From the NCBI RefSeq assembly GCF_026723765.1, contig NZ_CP113524.1, positions 186,001 through 250,000 of the forward strand: DNA of 64,000 nucleotides, given 5' to 3'. The notes below the pieces were generated by a model. That model was not told where the DNA came from. It saw only the letters and a program-made list of their open reading frames with translations, and did not search any database. Within the stretch, counting starts at the first letter, position 1; every line of letters begins with the position of its first letter. Made by a program: the position numbers and the translations under genes. Source of the stretch: Lacrimispora xylanolytica. GTDB lineage: Bacteria; Bacillota; Clostridia; Lachnospirales; Lachnospiraceae. Shown here one piece after another: positions 24,977-31,671 of this stretch.

Positions 24977-26125
24977 TCACCCTTCATTCAGGGTCTTAAC
25001 AATAAAATTCATGTCAGCTTCCTTAAGGTTTACGCTGCAAGGAAGATTGATCAAATTGCTCTGGTAAAAGGGTGCTTTCTCAATATAATACGCCTGACAG
25101 TCCTTATACATGGTCTGGGTGTGAATAAGCTTCCAGATGGGTCTTGTTTCAATGCCGGATTCCCTTAACCTGGTCATAAGTTCATCCCGCCCAGATTTGT
25201 GGTTATTTAAGAGCAGGGAATAAAACCAATGGTTATTTCTGGCCTTTTCGCAAAATGAAAGAAGTGAGACATCGTCTCTGTCCTTTAATAAGCTTTTGTA
25301 ATAACCGTAGTTCTCTCTCTTTTTTTCAATGTACTCTTCCAGACATTCCAGCTGTCCCACGCCTAAGGCTGCCTGGAGATTGGTCATACGGTAGTTATAA
25401 CCGACTTCATGATGAATGTAGTGGAAGGGATCATCCTTAGCCTGTGCCGATAAATATACAGCCTTTTTTAAATCCTCCTCATTTCTGGCAGTGATCATAC
25501 CGCCTCCGCCAGTGGTGATTATCTTATTGCCGTTAAAGGAATAAGCGCCAAAATCTCCTATGGTGCCTGCAAACCTGCCTTTTAAGCTTCCTTCAGTGTA
25601 TTTGGTTCCAAGTGCTTCCGTTGCATCTTCAATCAGCTTTAGACGGTACTCCTTACACAAGCTCAGAAGGGTTTCCATATCAGCCATGCTGCCAAAGACA
25701 TGAACAATGACAACAGCCTTTATGATCCGCCCCGTAGAACGGTTTAAAAGGCCTTCCTGAGTTTTGGTGCACTCTGTTTTTAGAAACATCTCCAGCTTTT
25801 CCAAGTCCATATTCAGGGTATGGTCGCAGTCCATAAAGATGGGATGAGCGCCTAAGTATGTCACAGGATTGACTGCGGCAATAAAGGTGAGTGTGGGAAC
25901 GATGACCTCCTCATCCCTTTTAATGCCGGAAAGAAGCATAGCCAGGTGGAGGGCTGCCGTACCGCTTTGTACTGCGGCGGTGTTTGGAACCTTTAAGTAG
26001 TCTGCCATTTCCCTTTCAAAACGGGTCACATAGCTGCCAGCGGTAGAGACCCAGCCGCTTGTGATGGCATCGTCCAGATATTTCTTTTCATTTCCTTTTA
26101 AAACAGGAACGGATAACGGTATCAT
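24977..26125 (-). CDS. legC: PLP-dependent sugar aminotransferase (LegC)
   Basis: DegT/DnrJ/EryC1 family aminotransferase that aminates the 4-keto sugar made by LegB. Conserved blocks: the N-terminal SGWVSTAGSYVTRFE, VQSGTAALHLAM, VPTLTFIAAVNPVTY, IEDATEALGT, and the PLP-lysine segment AYSFNGNKIITTGGGGMI. The sequence matches LegC more than PseC by these segments. The true start is the ATG at 26125 after AAAGGGAG; reading further upstream runs into legB coding sequence. Confidence 0.9.
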   Translation of the reverse strand: MIPLSVPVLKGNEKKYLDDAITSGWVSTAGSYVTRFEREMADYLKVPNTAAVQSGTAALHLAMLLSGIKRDEEVIVPTLTFIAAVNPVTYLGAHPIFMDCDHTLNMDLEKLEMFLKTECTKTQEGLLNRSTGRIIKAVVIVHVFGSMADMETLLSLCKEYRLKLIEDATEALGTKYTEGSLKGRFAGTIGDFGAYSFNGNKIITTGGGGMITARNEEDLKKAVYLSAQAKDDPFHYIHHEVGYNYRMTNLQAALGVGQLECLEEYIEKKRENYGYYKSLLKDRDDVSLLSFCEKARNNHWFYSLLLNNHKSGRDELMTRLRESGIETRPIWKLIHTQTMYKDCQAYYIEKAPFYQSNLINLPCSVNLKEADMNFIVKTLNEG

Positions 26126-26145
26126 ATGACTCCCTTTCGACTGGT

Positions 26146-27126
26146 CTAAACAATGTACTGGTCTGTCCGGAAACGGTCCCCATTCTCTTTGATCCACTGA
26201 ATGGTATTTTGAAGACCAACGGAGAGAGGGTATTCCTGCTTCCATTGGGTGAGACGGGTCAGCTTTTCATTGGAGCCAAGAAGCCTTGTTACCTCACTCT
26301 TTTCCGGTCGAAGCCTTTGATCCTCGCAAAGGATTCTGGCTTCTGGATTGATCTGGCGTATGAGTTCCTCTGCCAGGTCCCCGATGGAGATTTCCTTGCC
26401 GCTTGCTATGTTGATTTCTTCTCCCATGGTTTCAGGGGAGCGTTCTATTTCTATGAAGCCGTTTACTGTATCCTTTACATAATTAAAATCTCTGGTAGGC
26501 GTAAGGCTGCCCAGATAAATCTCTTTTTTTCCAGCCAGAAGCTGGCTGATAATGGTTGGTATTACAGCTCTGGCCGATTGCCTTGGTCCGTAGGTATTAA
26601 AGGGACGGACAATGGTCACCGGCAGGGAAAAGCTGCGGTAAAAGGACAGAGCAAGCTGGTCTGCCCCTATTTTCGTAGCGGCATAGGGGGATTGGGCCTT
26701 TTTTGGATGAGCTTCATCAATGGGAACGTAGTCCGCACTTCCGTAGACCTCTGAGGTTGAGGTAATGAGCACCTTACCGGTCCCCAGGCTTTTGGCTGCC
26801 TGAAGGACATTTAAGGTCCCTTTTACATTGGTATCTACATAGGAATCTGGAGACTGATAGCTGTAGGGAATGGCAATGAGGGCTGCCAGATGAAAGACAG
26901 AATCAATACTGGAAAGACAGGCCCTTACCCCATTGGGGTCTCTGATATCTCCGCTTATAATCTCGATTTCATTTCTTATAGAAGCTGGCAGGGTATCCAG
27001 CCAGCCATAGCTGTTAAAGGAGTTGTAATAAGCAAGTACCCTGACTTTAAACCCCTTTAAGACCAGCTCTTCGGTAAGATGGCTTCCGATAAAACCATCG
27101 GCTCCGGTGACCAGCACCTTTTTCAT
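26146..27126 (-). CDS. legB: NAD-dependent 4,6-dehydratase (LegB)
   Basis: Extended short-chain dehydrogenase: NAD motif VTGADGFIGSHL, a STSEVYG block and the catalytic SPYAATKIGAD (YxxxK) with the RPFNTYGPRQ segment. LegB converts GDP-GlcNAc to its 4-keto-6-deoxy form. 326 residues. Its start overlaps the stop of the mini-protein gene upstream (27123) by four bases, which directly ties the sugar pathway to the small transthyretin-like proteins. Confidence 0.9.
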   Translation of the reverse strand: MKKVLVTGADGFIGSHLTEELVLKGFKVRVLAYYNSFNSYGWLDTLPASIRNEIEIISGDIRDPNGVRACLSSIDSVFHLAALIAIPYSYQSPDSYVDTNVKGTLNVLQAAKSLGTGKVLITSTSEVYGSADYVPIDEAHPKKAQSPYAATKIGADQLALSFYRSFSLPVTIVRPFNTYGPRQSARAVIPTIISQLLAGKKEIYLGSLTPTRDFNYVKDTVNGFIEIERSPETMGEEINIASGKEISIGDLAEELIRQINPEARILCEDQRLRPEKSEVTRLLGSNEKLTRLTQWKQEYPLSVGLQNTIQWIKENGDRFRTDQYIV

Positions 27127-27374
27127 GGATTTCTCCCTTCTCCGTGGCTGTTATCAAATATTTTGACACGATACGTGCTCGTTCTGTCAGAAACGGCAAA
27201 GCAGAATTCTCCATACCGATTGGTCAGGGTATGCCCCAGATAAACGCTTGATAAGTCTTCTTCCTTTCGTTCCTCGTTAAACACAGGGACCAGCCGCTCC
27301 AGGATCACTACGGCTCCCACAACAGGGGCGCGGTTGGTGTGCCGGACCAGGCCGCGAATGATTGCATGTGCCAT
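27123..27374 (-). CDS. Mini transthyretin-like protein A
   Basis: An 83-residue protein that consists almost entirely of one carboxypeptidase-regulatory/transthyretin-like beta-sandwich: GLVRHTNRAPVVGAVVIL, then LGHTLTNRYGEFCFAV, then YRVKIF. There is no signal peptide or transmembrane helix. It is one of four paralogues in this cluster (others at 27389, 27685 and 29997). The stop overlaps the legB start by four bases. Its role is unknown; I infer a cytoplasm-made structural protein that may be glycosylated by the neighbouring Maf-type enzyme. Confidence 0.78.
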   Translation of the reverse strand: MAHAIIRGLVRHTNRAPVVGAVVILERLVPVFNEERKEEDLSSVYLGHTLTNRYGEFCFAVSDRTSTYRVKIFDNSHGEGRNP

Positions 27375-27388
27375 AAGACTCCCCCTTC

Positions 27389-27688
27389 TTAAATGCTCTG
27401 AACCGGCTCAAACATATCAAGCTGATAATCAATCTGGGGATTTTTTAAAACAGCAACCGCAAATTCGCCGAACTGGTTGGTTAAGACATAACCGAGAAGC
27501 GTTTTCTGCTTTAAGATGCTGATCGCAGTGATGCGGACTACGGCACCTTCAATAGCCTGGCATTGTGGATTTAATACAGTACCCGTTAATAATACTTCAC
27601 AGGAGGCTTCCATGGTGATTACCGCCTGAGCCACGTTACGATTATTAAATTTGTCTGGTGGAATAATCAGTTCAGTATAACCGCTCAA
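27389..27688 (-). CDS. Mini transthyretin-like protein B
   Basis: 99 residues. A 33-residue lead (MSGYTELIIPPDKFNNRN...) precedes one transthyretin-like unit: LLTGTVLNPQCQAIEGAVVRI, LLGYVLTNQFGEFAVAV, YQLDMFEP. No export signal is present. The start overlaps the stop of paralogue C by four bases and the gap to paralogue A is 14 bases, so these are co-translated. The function is unknown. Confidence 0.8.
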   Translation of the reverse strand: MSGYTELIIPPDKFNNRNVAQAVITMEASCEVLLTGTVLNPQCQAIEGAVVRITAISILKQKTLLGYVLTNQFGEFAVAVLKNPQIDYQLDMFEPVQSI

Positions 27689-28011
27689 GAAGAGTCCTCC
27701 TTCTGGTTTGTTATGAGGGGAGCATAGACCGTCAGCTCATACTTCATCTGCGGCTTTGCTTCAAGGGAAAAAAGATACTGCCCGGCCTCATCGGTCACGG
27801 CATAGCCAAGGACAAGACGTTCCTGGTTGGCTTCATCGATTTGAGTAAGCATGATGGAAGCACCGGCGCAGGGGGTCCCCTCCTCTGAATATACCGTTCC
27901 TTTTATGATCTGGTGATGATCCCGGCTTAGATGAAAATTATAGTGATTTTCCCTCCATGGCAGAAGCTTGGAGCCCCGGATCATAAATGTGTTCCTTCTG
28001 GGACCGTCCAT
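27685..28011 (-). CDS. Mini transthyretin-like protein C
   Basis: 108 residues with a basic lead (MDGPRRNTFMIRG...) and one transthyretin-like unit: IIKGTVYSEEGTPCAGASIML, LVLGYAVTDEAGQYLFSL, YELTVYAP. No signal peptide. GGAGGGGGG lies just ahead of the ATG. Overlaps paralogue B by four bases. The spacing of G-V, P-x-x-G-A, L-G, T, G-x-Y/F and Y-x-x-x-x-F/Y is the same in all four paralogues. Confidence 0.8.
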   Translation of the reverse strand: MDGPRRNTFMIRGSKLLPWRENHYNFHLSRDHHQIIKGTVYSEEGTPCAGASIMLTQIDEANQERLVLGYAVTDEAGQYLFSLEAKPQMKYELTVYAPLITNQKEDSS

Positions 28012-28035
28012 TGAAACTCCCCCCTCCTTACACCC

Positions 28036-28200
28036 TTACTCGTTTTGGGTATAAACCGTTACATTTAATTCCTGCAGGTTTTTGGTGTCCTCCCCGCGAA
28101 TGATATTGCCTTCCTGCTCTTTGCCGTTTACGATCATTTTATTGATCTTTATTTCTTTGTATTTACCATCGATGATCTCGTTCTTATTTTCCTGTTCCAT
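28036..28200 (-). CDS. 54-residue hypothetical protein
   Basis: A short gene easily missed: ATG at 28200, stop TAA at 28038-28036, MEQENKNEIIDGKYKEI ... ELNVTVYTQNE. It is hydrophilic with beta propensity at the C-terminus, and the ending LNVTVYTQNE resembles the YELTVYAP end of the neighbouring mini-proteins. It fills the gap between the Maf gene (30 bases) and paralogue C (24 bases), with AAGGAGGGG after it for the next gene. The function is unknown. Confidence 0.62.
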   Translation of the reverse strand: MEQENKNEIIDGKYKEIKINKMIVNGKEQEGNIIRGEDTKNLQELNVTVYTQNE

Positions 28201-28229
28201 ACAAATCCTCTTTCCTTCCGGCAGATTTA

Positions 28230-29960
28230 TTAAACTATATGCGATTCATAAAATTCTGATACCGTAGAACGGGCAGTATCCCTGATCTCTGTTAAAATCT
28301 CATGGAGCTTTGAAAAATACTCATAGAAGAAGTTGGCCTGATATTGAAGGTCAGAAGTCAGATGTTCAAAGTCCTTTGCCAGCATGGAATTATGCTCCTC
28401 CTTTATTTCATACAGAAATTCACTGTAATATCCCCCAAGGTAACTGGTGTAGGGGTGGTTCTCAAAGCTGTTTACCAGATGCAGGATATAGAGGATACGC
28501 TGAAGGTCAATGTCATCCTCCTCAACTTCAACAAGAGATTTGGTCTCATTCTCCAGACGTATGGTCTCACATAGCTCCAGGCCCTGTTCTGTCTTGATGA
28601 TAGAATCCTCTAAAAACTCCAACAGGGACTTAATAATATCCTTTGAATCCAGGGTCAGTTCATGACTGGGAAGAAAAGGTACCTTTTTCTTTGAGAAATC
28701 ACCGTGACCTAGCATCTCATCAAGCTCCTTGTGAGGGGCCCCTTTTATTTCAGCACCGTAGGAGCAGTTAATGAAGCGGATAAAGGGATGGTCCTTGTAT
28801 TGATTGATATAAAGCTCTAAGTTTTTTCTGAAATAATCAAGAGTCACTGTAGAACCAACCCATTGACCGTTTATGTCCTTTGCCAGGGTCTGGGGTGCAT
28901 AGTTTATGGTGCTGTCATAGAGAAAGGTAGCACTGTCCGCATGATGCTTCTGGTCCGTATATGCCAGGTCCTGACCGATCAGCAAAATGGGAGAGCAGCC
29001 AAGCATAGCAGCGATGTCAATGCAGGCATGTGAAACAGAGCCGCCGCAGTAGACGGCCTTTAAATGCTCCATTCCTTTTACGGTGTGGGAAAGCAGCAGG
29101 GAGATAAAGATTTTTTCTCCCTTATAATGTTTCATAAGATACCGGTTGCTGTACTCATAAAAGGCAAGAGGCACCGTAAGATCCAAATGCTCCTTCATCA
29201 TATCAAAGTTGGCATCCACCGGATCCACCGACACAATGAGATCAGGGGTAATTCCATTTTTGATCAGCGCATCTACGGTTCTGCTTCCCGTAATAATAAA
29301 GCAATCCTTTAACCTGTCTTTGTGTTTTTTCATGACCTCTATGTTCTGATCAAGAGAAGGCCCTCCCGATACCACGATGGCTGGTACCCCTGCATTGGAA
29401 AACAGGTAGTGGTGAATGGGGGTGGACTGGTCAATTATCTTCATGTTGGCAATCATATTTTTAATAAATACTTTCTTAAAGCGCCTGGCTAAGGATACCT
29501 GGGAAGCGGATTTTATAATCGTCCAGTCCAGATGCTCAATAAGCCTGTCGTGCTCCTTTTTATATACGGTACTGTAATTACCAAAGGAAAAGAAATAAAT
29601 ATTGTTAATGTTCTTTAAGTTAATACTTTCTTCAAATATCTTTTTTACCACATCTTCCTTATAGTACACCAGCTTTATGTTGTCCCCCGGATCATTGGAA
29701 AAGCTGCGGTATATGGTGAGATTCGGTTCAAATATAATGACTTGATTCTTTGGGCATAGCACCTTTTTTAATTCCGGCAGATAATCGCCTGTATCAATTC
29801 CAAATAAAAAAATCAGGGAATCAAATTTTAAATCACTTAGTGTATTTAAAAGATCCTTAATGCTGTTTCTGTAGCTGGCACTGTCTGCCAGTAAATGATA
29901 CTGCCGGTCTTTTTTTATACGGTAGACGAAGTATCCATCTGAAGTTTTGACTTTTTTCAT
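28230..29960 (-). CDS. Maf/DUF115-type glycosyltransferase
   Basis: 576 residues with the central DUF115 (MptE-like) fold: VSGGPSLDQNIEVMKKH, FIITGSRTVDALIKNGITPDLIVSVDP and LIGQDLAYTDQKHHAD. Proteins of this class (motility-associated factors) transfer pseudaminic or legionaminic acid to Ser/Thr of flagellin in the cytoplasm. The start ATG at 29960 is five bases after GGAGG. No flagellar gene is in the window; the neighbours are mini transthyretin-like proteins and the legionaminate pathway, so its acceptor is probably not flagellin here. This is inference from context. Confidence 0.85.
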   Translation of the reverse strand: MKKVKTSDGYFVYRIKKDRQYHLLADSASYRNSIKDLLNTLSDLKFDSLIFLFGIDTGDYLPELKKVLCPKNQVIIFEPNLTIYRSFSNDPGDNIKLVYYKEDVVKKIFEESINLKNINNIYFFSFGNYSTVYKKEHDRLIEHLDWTIIKSASQVSLARRFKKVFIKNMIANMKIIDQSTPIHHYLFSNAGVPAIVVSGGPSLDQNIEVMKKHKDRLKDCFIITGSRTVDALIKNGITPDLIVSVDPVDANFDMMKEHLDLTVPLAFYEYSNRYLMKHYKGEKIFISLLLSHTVKGMEHLKAVYCGGSVSHACIDIAAMLGCSPILLIGQDLAYTDQKHHADSATFLYDSTINYAPQTLAKDINGQWVGSTVTLDYFRKNLELYINQYKDHPFIRFINCSYGAEIKGAPHKELDEMLGHGDFSKKKVPFLPSHELTLDSKDIIKSLLEFLEDSIIKTEQGLELCETIRLENETKSLVEVEEDDIDLQRILYILHLVNSFENHPYTSYLGGYYSEFLYEIKEEHNSMLAKDFEHLTSDLQYQANFFYEYFSKLHEILTEIRDTARSTVSEFYESHIV

Positions 29961-29996
29961 AGTATCCTCCATAAAATGTCGCCCTTTTGGCTTTTT

Positions 29997-30284
29997 TCAT
30001 ATGGACGAAAATGCCCGAAGTTCATATTGTCTGCCGGGAATTCTGGGAAGAGAGAGTGCATAGGTTCCGTCTGAAAGGGTAAAGGAGAGTCCCAACCGGA
30101 CCACTTCATCAGGATTGTCAGGATGGTAGGATAGAATTTCAACTGCGGCTCCGGAAAGAGGGATTCCTGATGGACTGTAAACGGTTCCCGTAAGAAGCAG
30201 TAAAGAACTGCCGGGAGCCACTGCATCAGCGGTCACAACTCCGGAACAGATGAGCTGACCGCCTGTAAAACATAAGTTTGACAA
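29997..30284 (-). CDS. Mini transthyretin-like protein D
   Basis: 95 residues from a TTG start (AAGGAGGT nine bases upstream). It has a short lead and one transthyretin-like unit: LLTGTVYSPSGIPLSGAAVEI, RLGLSFTLSDGTYALSL, YELRAFSSI. No signal peptide. It is separated from paralogues A-C by the Maf gene, so the enzyme is flanked on both sides by its proposed acceptors. The TTG start is the least certain part of the call. Confidence 0.75.
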   Translation of the reverse strand: MSNLCFTGGQLICSGVVTADAVAPGSSLLLLTGTVYSPSGIPLSGAAVEILSYHPDNPDEVVRLGLSFTLSDGTYALSLPRIPGRQYELRAFSSI

Positions 30285-30303
30285 CGTTCTCTACCTCCTT
30301 AAT

Positions 30304-30336
30304 AGGGGTGTCCTTACACCGTGACTGGACACCCCT
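30304..30336 (-). other. Intercistronic hairpin
   Basis: AGGGGTGTCC (30304-30313) and GGACACCCCT (30327-30336) form a perfect 10-bp stem with a 13-base loop between the first and second genes of the minus-strand cluster. No T-run follows in the direction of transcription; the next gene's ribosome site does. It may stabilise the upstream message or trim read-through, so the first gene could be made in excess. Confidence 0.6.
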
Positions 30337-30342
30337 AAGTGA

Positions 30343-30627
30343 TTACTTACTGTAAAATTTCAACCGAAGTATGACGCCGGCTCTGGTTGTGATACCATAG
30401 TTTGCGTTAGCATCTGTAAATGTTACAAGATCTGGCTCTTCTGTGGTTGGTTTTGTGCTCTCCCAAATGGCAACAGCACCGCTCCTTAAAATGGTATTGC
30501 TAAAGACAGCAGTACCTCTAAGCAACAAAAGACCCCAGCTGGTTGTGGAAAGTTTTGCAACAATCACTTGTCCGGAATCTGCAACAGAGGCCAAAATAGT
30601 TTTCGCAATCGGTTTATAGTTAGCCAT
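30343..30627 (-). CDS. 94-residue Ser/Thr-rich protein heading the glycan cluster
   Basis: First gene of the long minus-strand run. The 94 residues are rich in Ser, Thr and Ala (KLSTTSWG, ESTKPTTEEPD) with alternating beta-type hydrophobics and no export signal. I do not recognise the family. The ribosome site is GAGGGGG. It sits directly behind a sigma-K-like promoter and a perfect palindrome, and is set off from the following genes by a strong hairpin. It is a candidate abundant structural protein or glycosylation target. Confidence 0.7.
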   Translation of the reverse strand: MANYKPIAKTILASVADSGQVIVAKLSTTSWGLLLLRGTAVFSNTILRSGAVAIWESTKPTTEEPDLVTFTDANANYGITTRAGVILRLKFYSK

Positions 30628-30652
30628 AAAAACGCCCCCTCACATTCTCATT

Positions 30653-30668
30653 AGAAATACGTATTTCT
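30653..30668. promoter_or_regulatory. Perfect 16-bp palindrome at the cluster's transcription start
   Basis: AGAAATAC immediately followed by its complement GTATTTCT, with no spacer. It lies between the -10-like box (30673-30681) and the first start codon, about where transcription should begin. This is an operator-like arrangement; the binding protein is unknown. Confidence 0.5.
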
Positions 30669-30672
30669 ATGT

Positions 30673-30700
30673 TATAGTATGTCTTTTATGAAATAGAGTG
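30673..30700 (-). promoter_or_regulatory. Putative sigma-K-type sporulation promoter
   Basis: On the minus strand CATACTATA (30681-30673) matches the sigma-K -10 form CATANNNTA. An AC dinucleotide (30699-30698) stands exactly 16 bases upstream, matching the short -35 of that sigma factor. The -10 also resembles sigma-E, but no sigma-E -35 was seen. It is 46 bases ahead of the first start codon of the glycan cluster. Short motifs occur by chance, so this is suggestive only. Confidence 0.45.
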
Positions 30701-30748
30701 ACTAGGCAGTCCAAGGCCTGTGTTCTGGCCATTTAAGCATAACATAAC

Positions 30749-30791
30749 GAAAAAATACGGCAGGCATGAATGGTTTCATGCCTGCCGTATT
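30749..30791 (-). terminator. Strong intrinsic terminator (minus strand)
   Basis: TACGGCAGGCATGAA pairs with TTCATGCCTGCCGTA (15 bp, 4-base loop) and is followed on the minus strand by TTTTTTCG. It ends the small membrane-protein transcript and insulates the glycan cluster's promoter. Confidence 0.88.
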
Positions 30792-30797
30792 ATCCTG

Positions 30798-30965
30798 TTA
30801 CCGTTTCTTAAAGAACCCCTTGTCATAGAGCAATCCCAGGGAAAGACCGAATATCAACCCTATTCCAAGATTATTAATCACTGCCCCAATAATCAGACCA
30901 ATACAAAGGCCTGTAGCTAAGCCATACTGATAAGAATCATCTTTATTCCGATAGAAATTTGACAT
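30798..30965 (-). CDS. 55-residue membrane protein
   Basis: A short gene with ATG at 30965, preceded by AAGGGG, and a stop just ahead of a strong terminator. The product, MSNFYRNKDDSYQYG followed by two glycine-rich hydrophobic segments (LCIGLIIGAVINNLGIG, IFGLSLGLLY) and a basic end KGFFKKR, is probably a small two-pass or hairpin membrane protein resembling the glycine-zipper type. The function is unknown. Confidence 0.72.
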   Translation of the reverse strand: MSNFYRNKDDSYQYGLATGLCIGLIIGAVINNLGIGLIFGLSLGLLYDKGFFKKR

Positions 30966-31133
30966 TGTATGTACCCCTTATTTTTTTAGTTTATTGTACC
31001 TCACCACAGGGGGCAAGTACACTGGTATTTTCTGAGAGTGACTGTGATGGGGGGAGGCCTTACCTTGCATGCGTTACGAAAAAATGGTATACTCTTTGAA
31101 ATCTTACAAAAGAGGAATACAAGGAGAAAAAGC

Positions 31134-31595
31134 ATGAACAGAATAGAAAAAGTCAGAGAATACGTAGATGAAATGCTGCTTAAGATACCGGACCCAGAAT
31201 ACAGAAGGTGCGGTTACATGCATTTATACGGAGTCTCTCAGGCCTGTACCCTAATTGCCATGAAACGGAAAGAAAATGCAGAGCTGGCAGCAATTGCAGG
31301 TATGCTTCATGATATCTATTCCTATACCACCATGGATACCAGGGACCACGCCCATAAAGGCTCAGTCATGGCAAGGGAGATTTTGGAGTCTTTTTCCGCG
31401 TTTGAACCACAGGAAATGGACTTGATATGCAATGCTATCTATCATCACAGCAGCAAAGGAAAGACCCATGATTCTTTTTCTGAAGTATTGATTGATGGGG
31501 ATGTGATGCAGCATTGCTTTTACAATCCTCTTTTCGAGGTGGCTGAGAAAGAAAAAGCCAGATATGAGAAGTTAAAGGCAGAGTTCGAGCTTTAA
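31134..31595 (+). CDS. HD-domain protein, putative phosphohydrolase
   Basis: 153 residues. The start ATG at 31134 follows AAGGAGAAA. Metal-binding HD features are present: GVSQACTLIA (the usual first His is replaced), MLHDIYSY (HD), and NAIYHHSSKGKTHDSF, DGDVMQH (distal Asp). It belongs to the small stand-alone HD hydrolases whose substrates (nucleotides or others) vary. It stands alone between two terminators. Confidence 0.75.
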   Translation: MNRIEKVREYVDEMLLKIPDPEYRRCGYMHLYGVSQACTLIAMKRKENAELAAIAGMLHDIYSYTTMDTRDHAHKGSVMAREILESFSAFEPQEMDLICNAIYHHSSKGKTHDSFSEVLIDGDVMQHCFYNPLFEVAEKEKARYEKLKAEFEL

Positions 31596-31620
31596 GGGAT
31601 AAGGTTAATGATAACAAAAT

Positions 31621-31671
31621 GCCCCTATAGAGGATTTTTTATATTGTCCTCTATAGGGGCGGATTTTCTTT
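31621..31671. terminator. Bidirectional intrinsic terminator
   Basis: GCCCCTATAGAGGA (31621-31634) pairs perfectly with TCCTCTATAGGGGC (31647-31660), 14 bp. GGATTTTCTTT follows on the plus side and ATTTTGTT on the minus side. It serves both the HD gene and the converging CO dehydrogenase operon. Confidence 0.88.

Noticed and set aside
20396-27126. Sialic acid or pseudaminic acid pathway
   Set aside because: Sialic acid synthesis would not need the dehydratase and aminotransferase. Pseudaminate would use a UDP-GlcNAc C5-inverting dehydratase and a PseG-type hydrolase. The CBS-nucleotidyltransferase plus NeuC-type epimerase fits legionaminate best.
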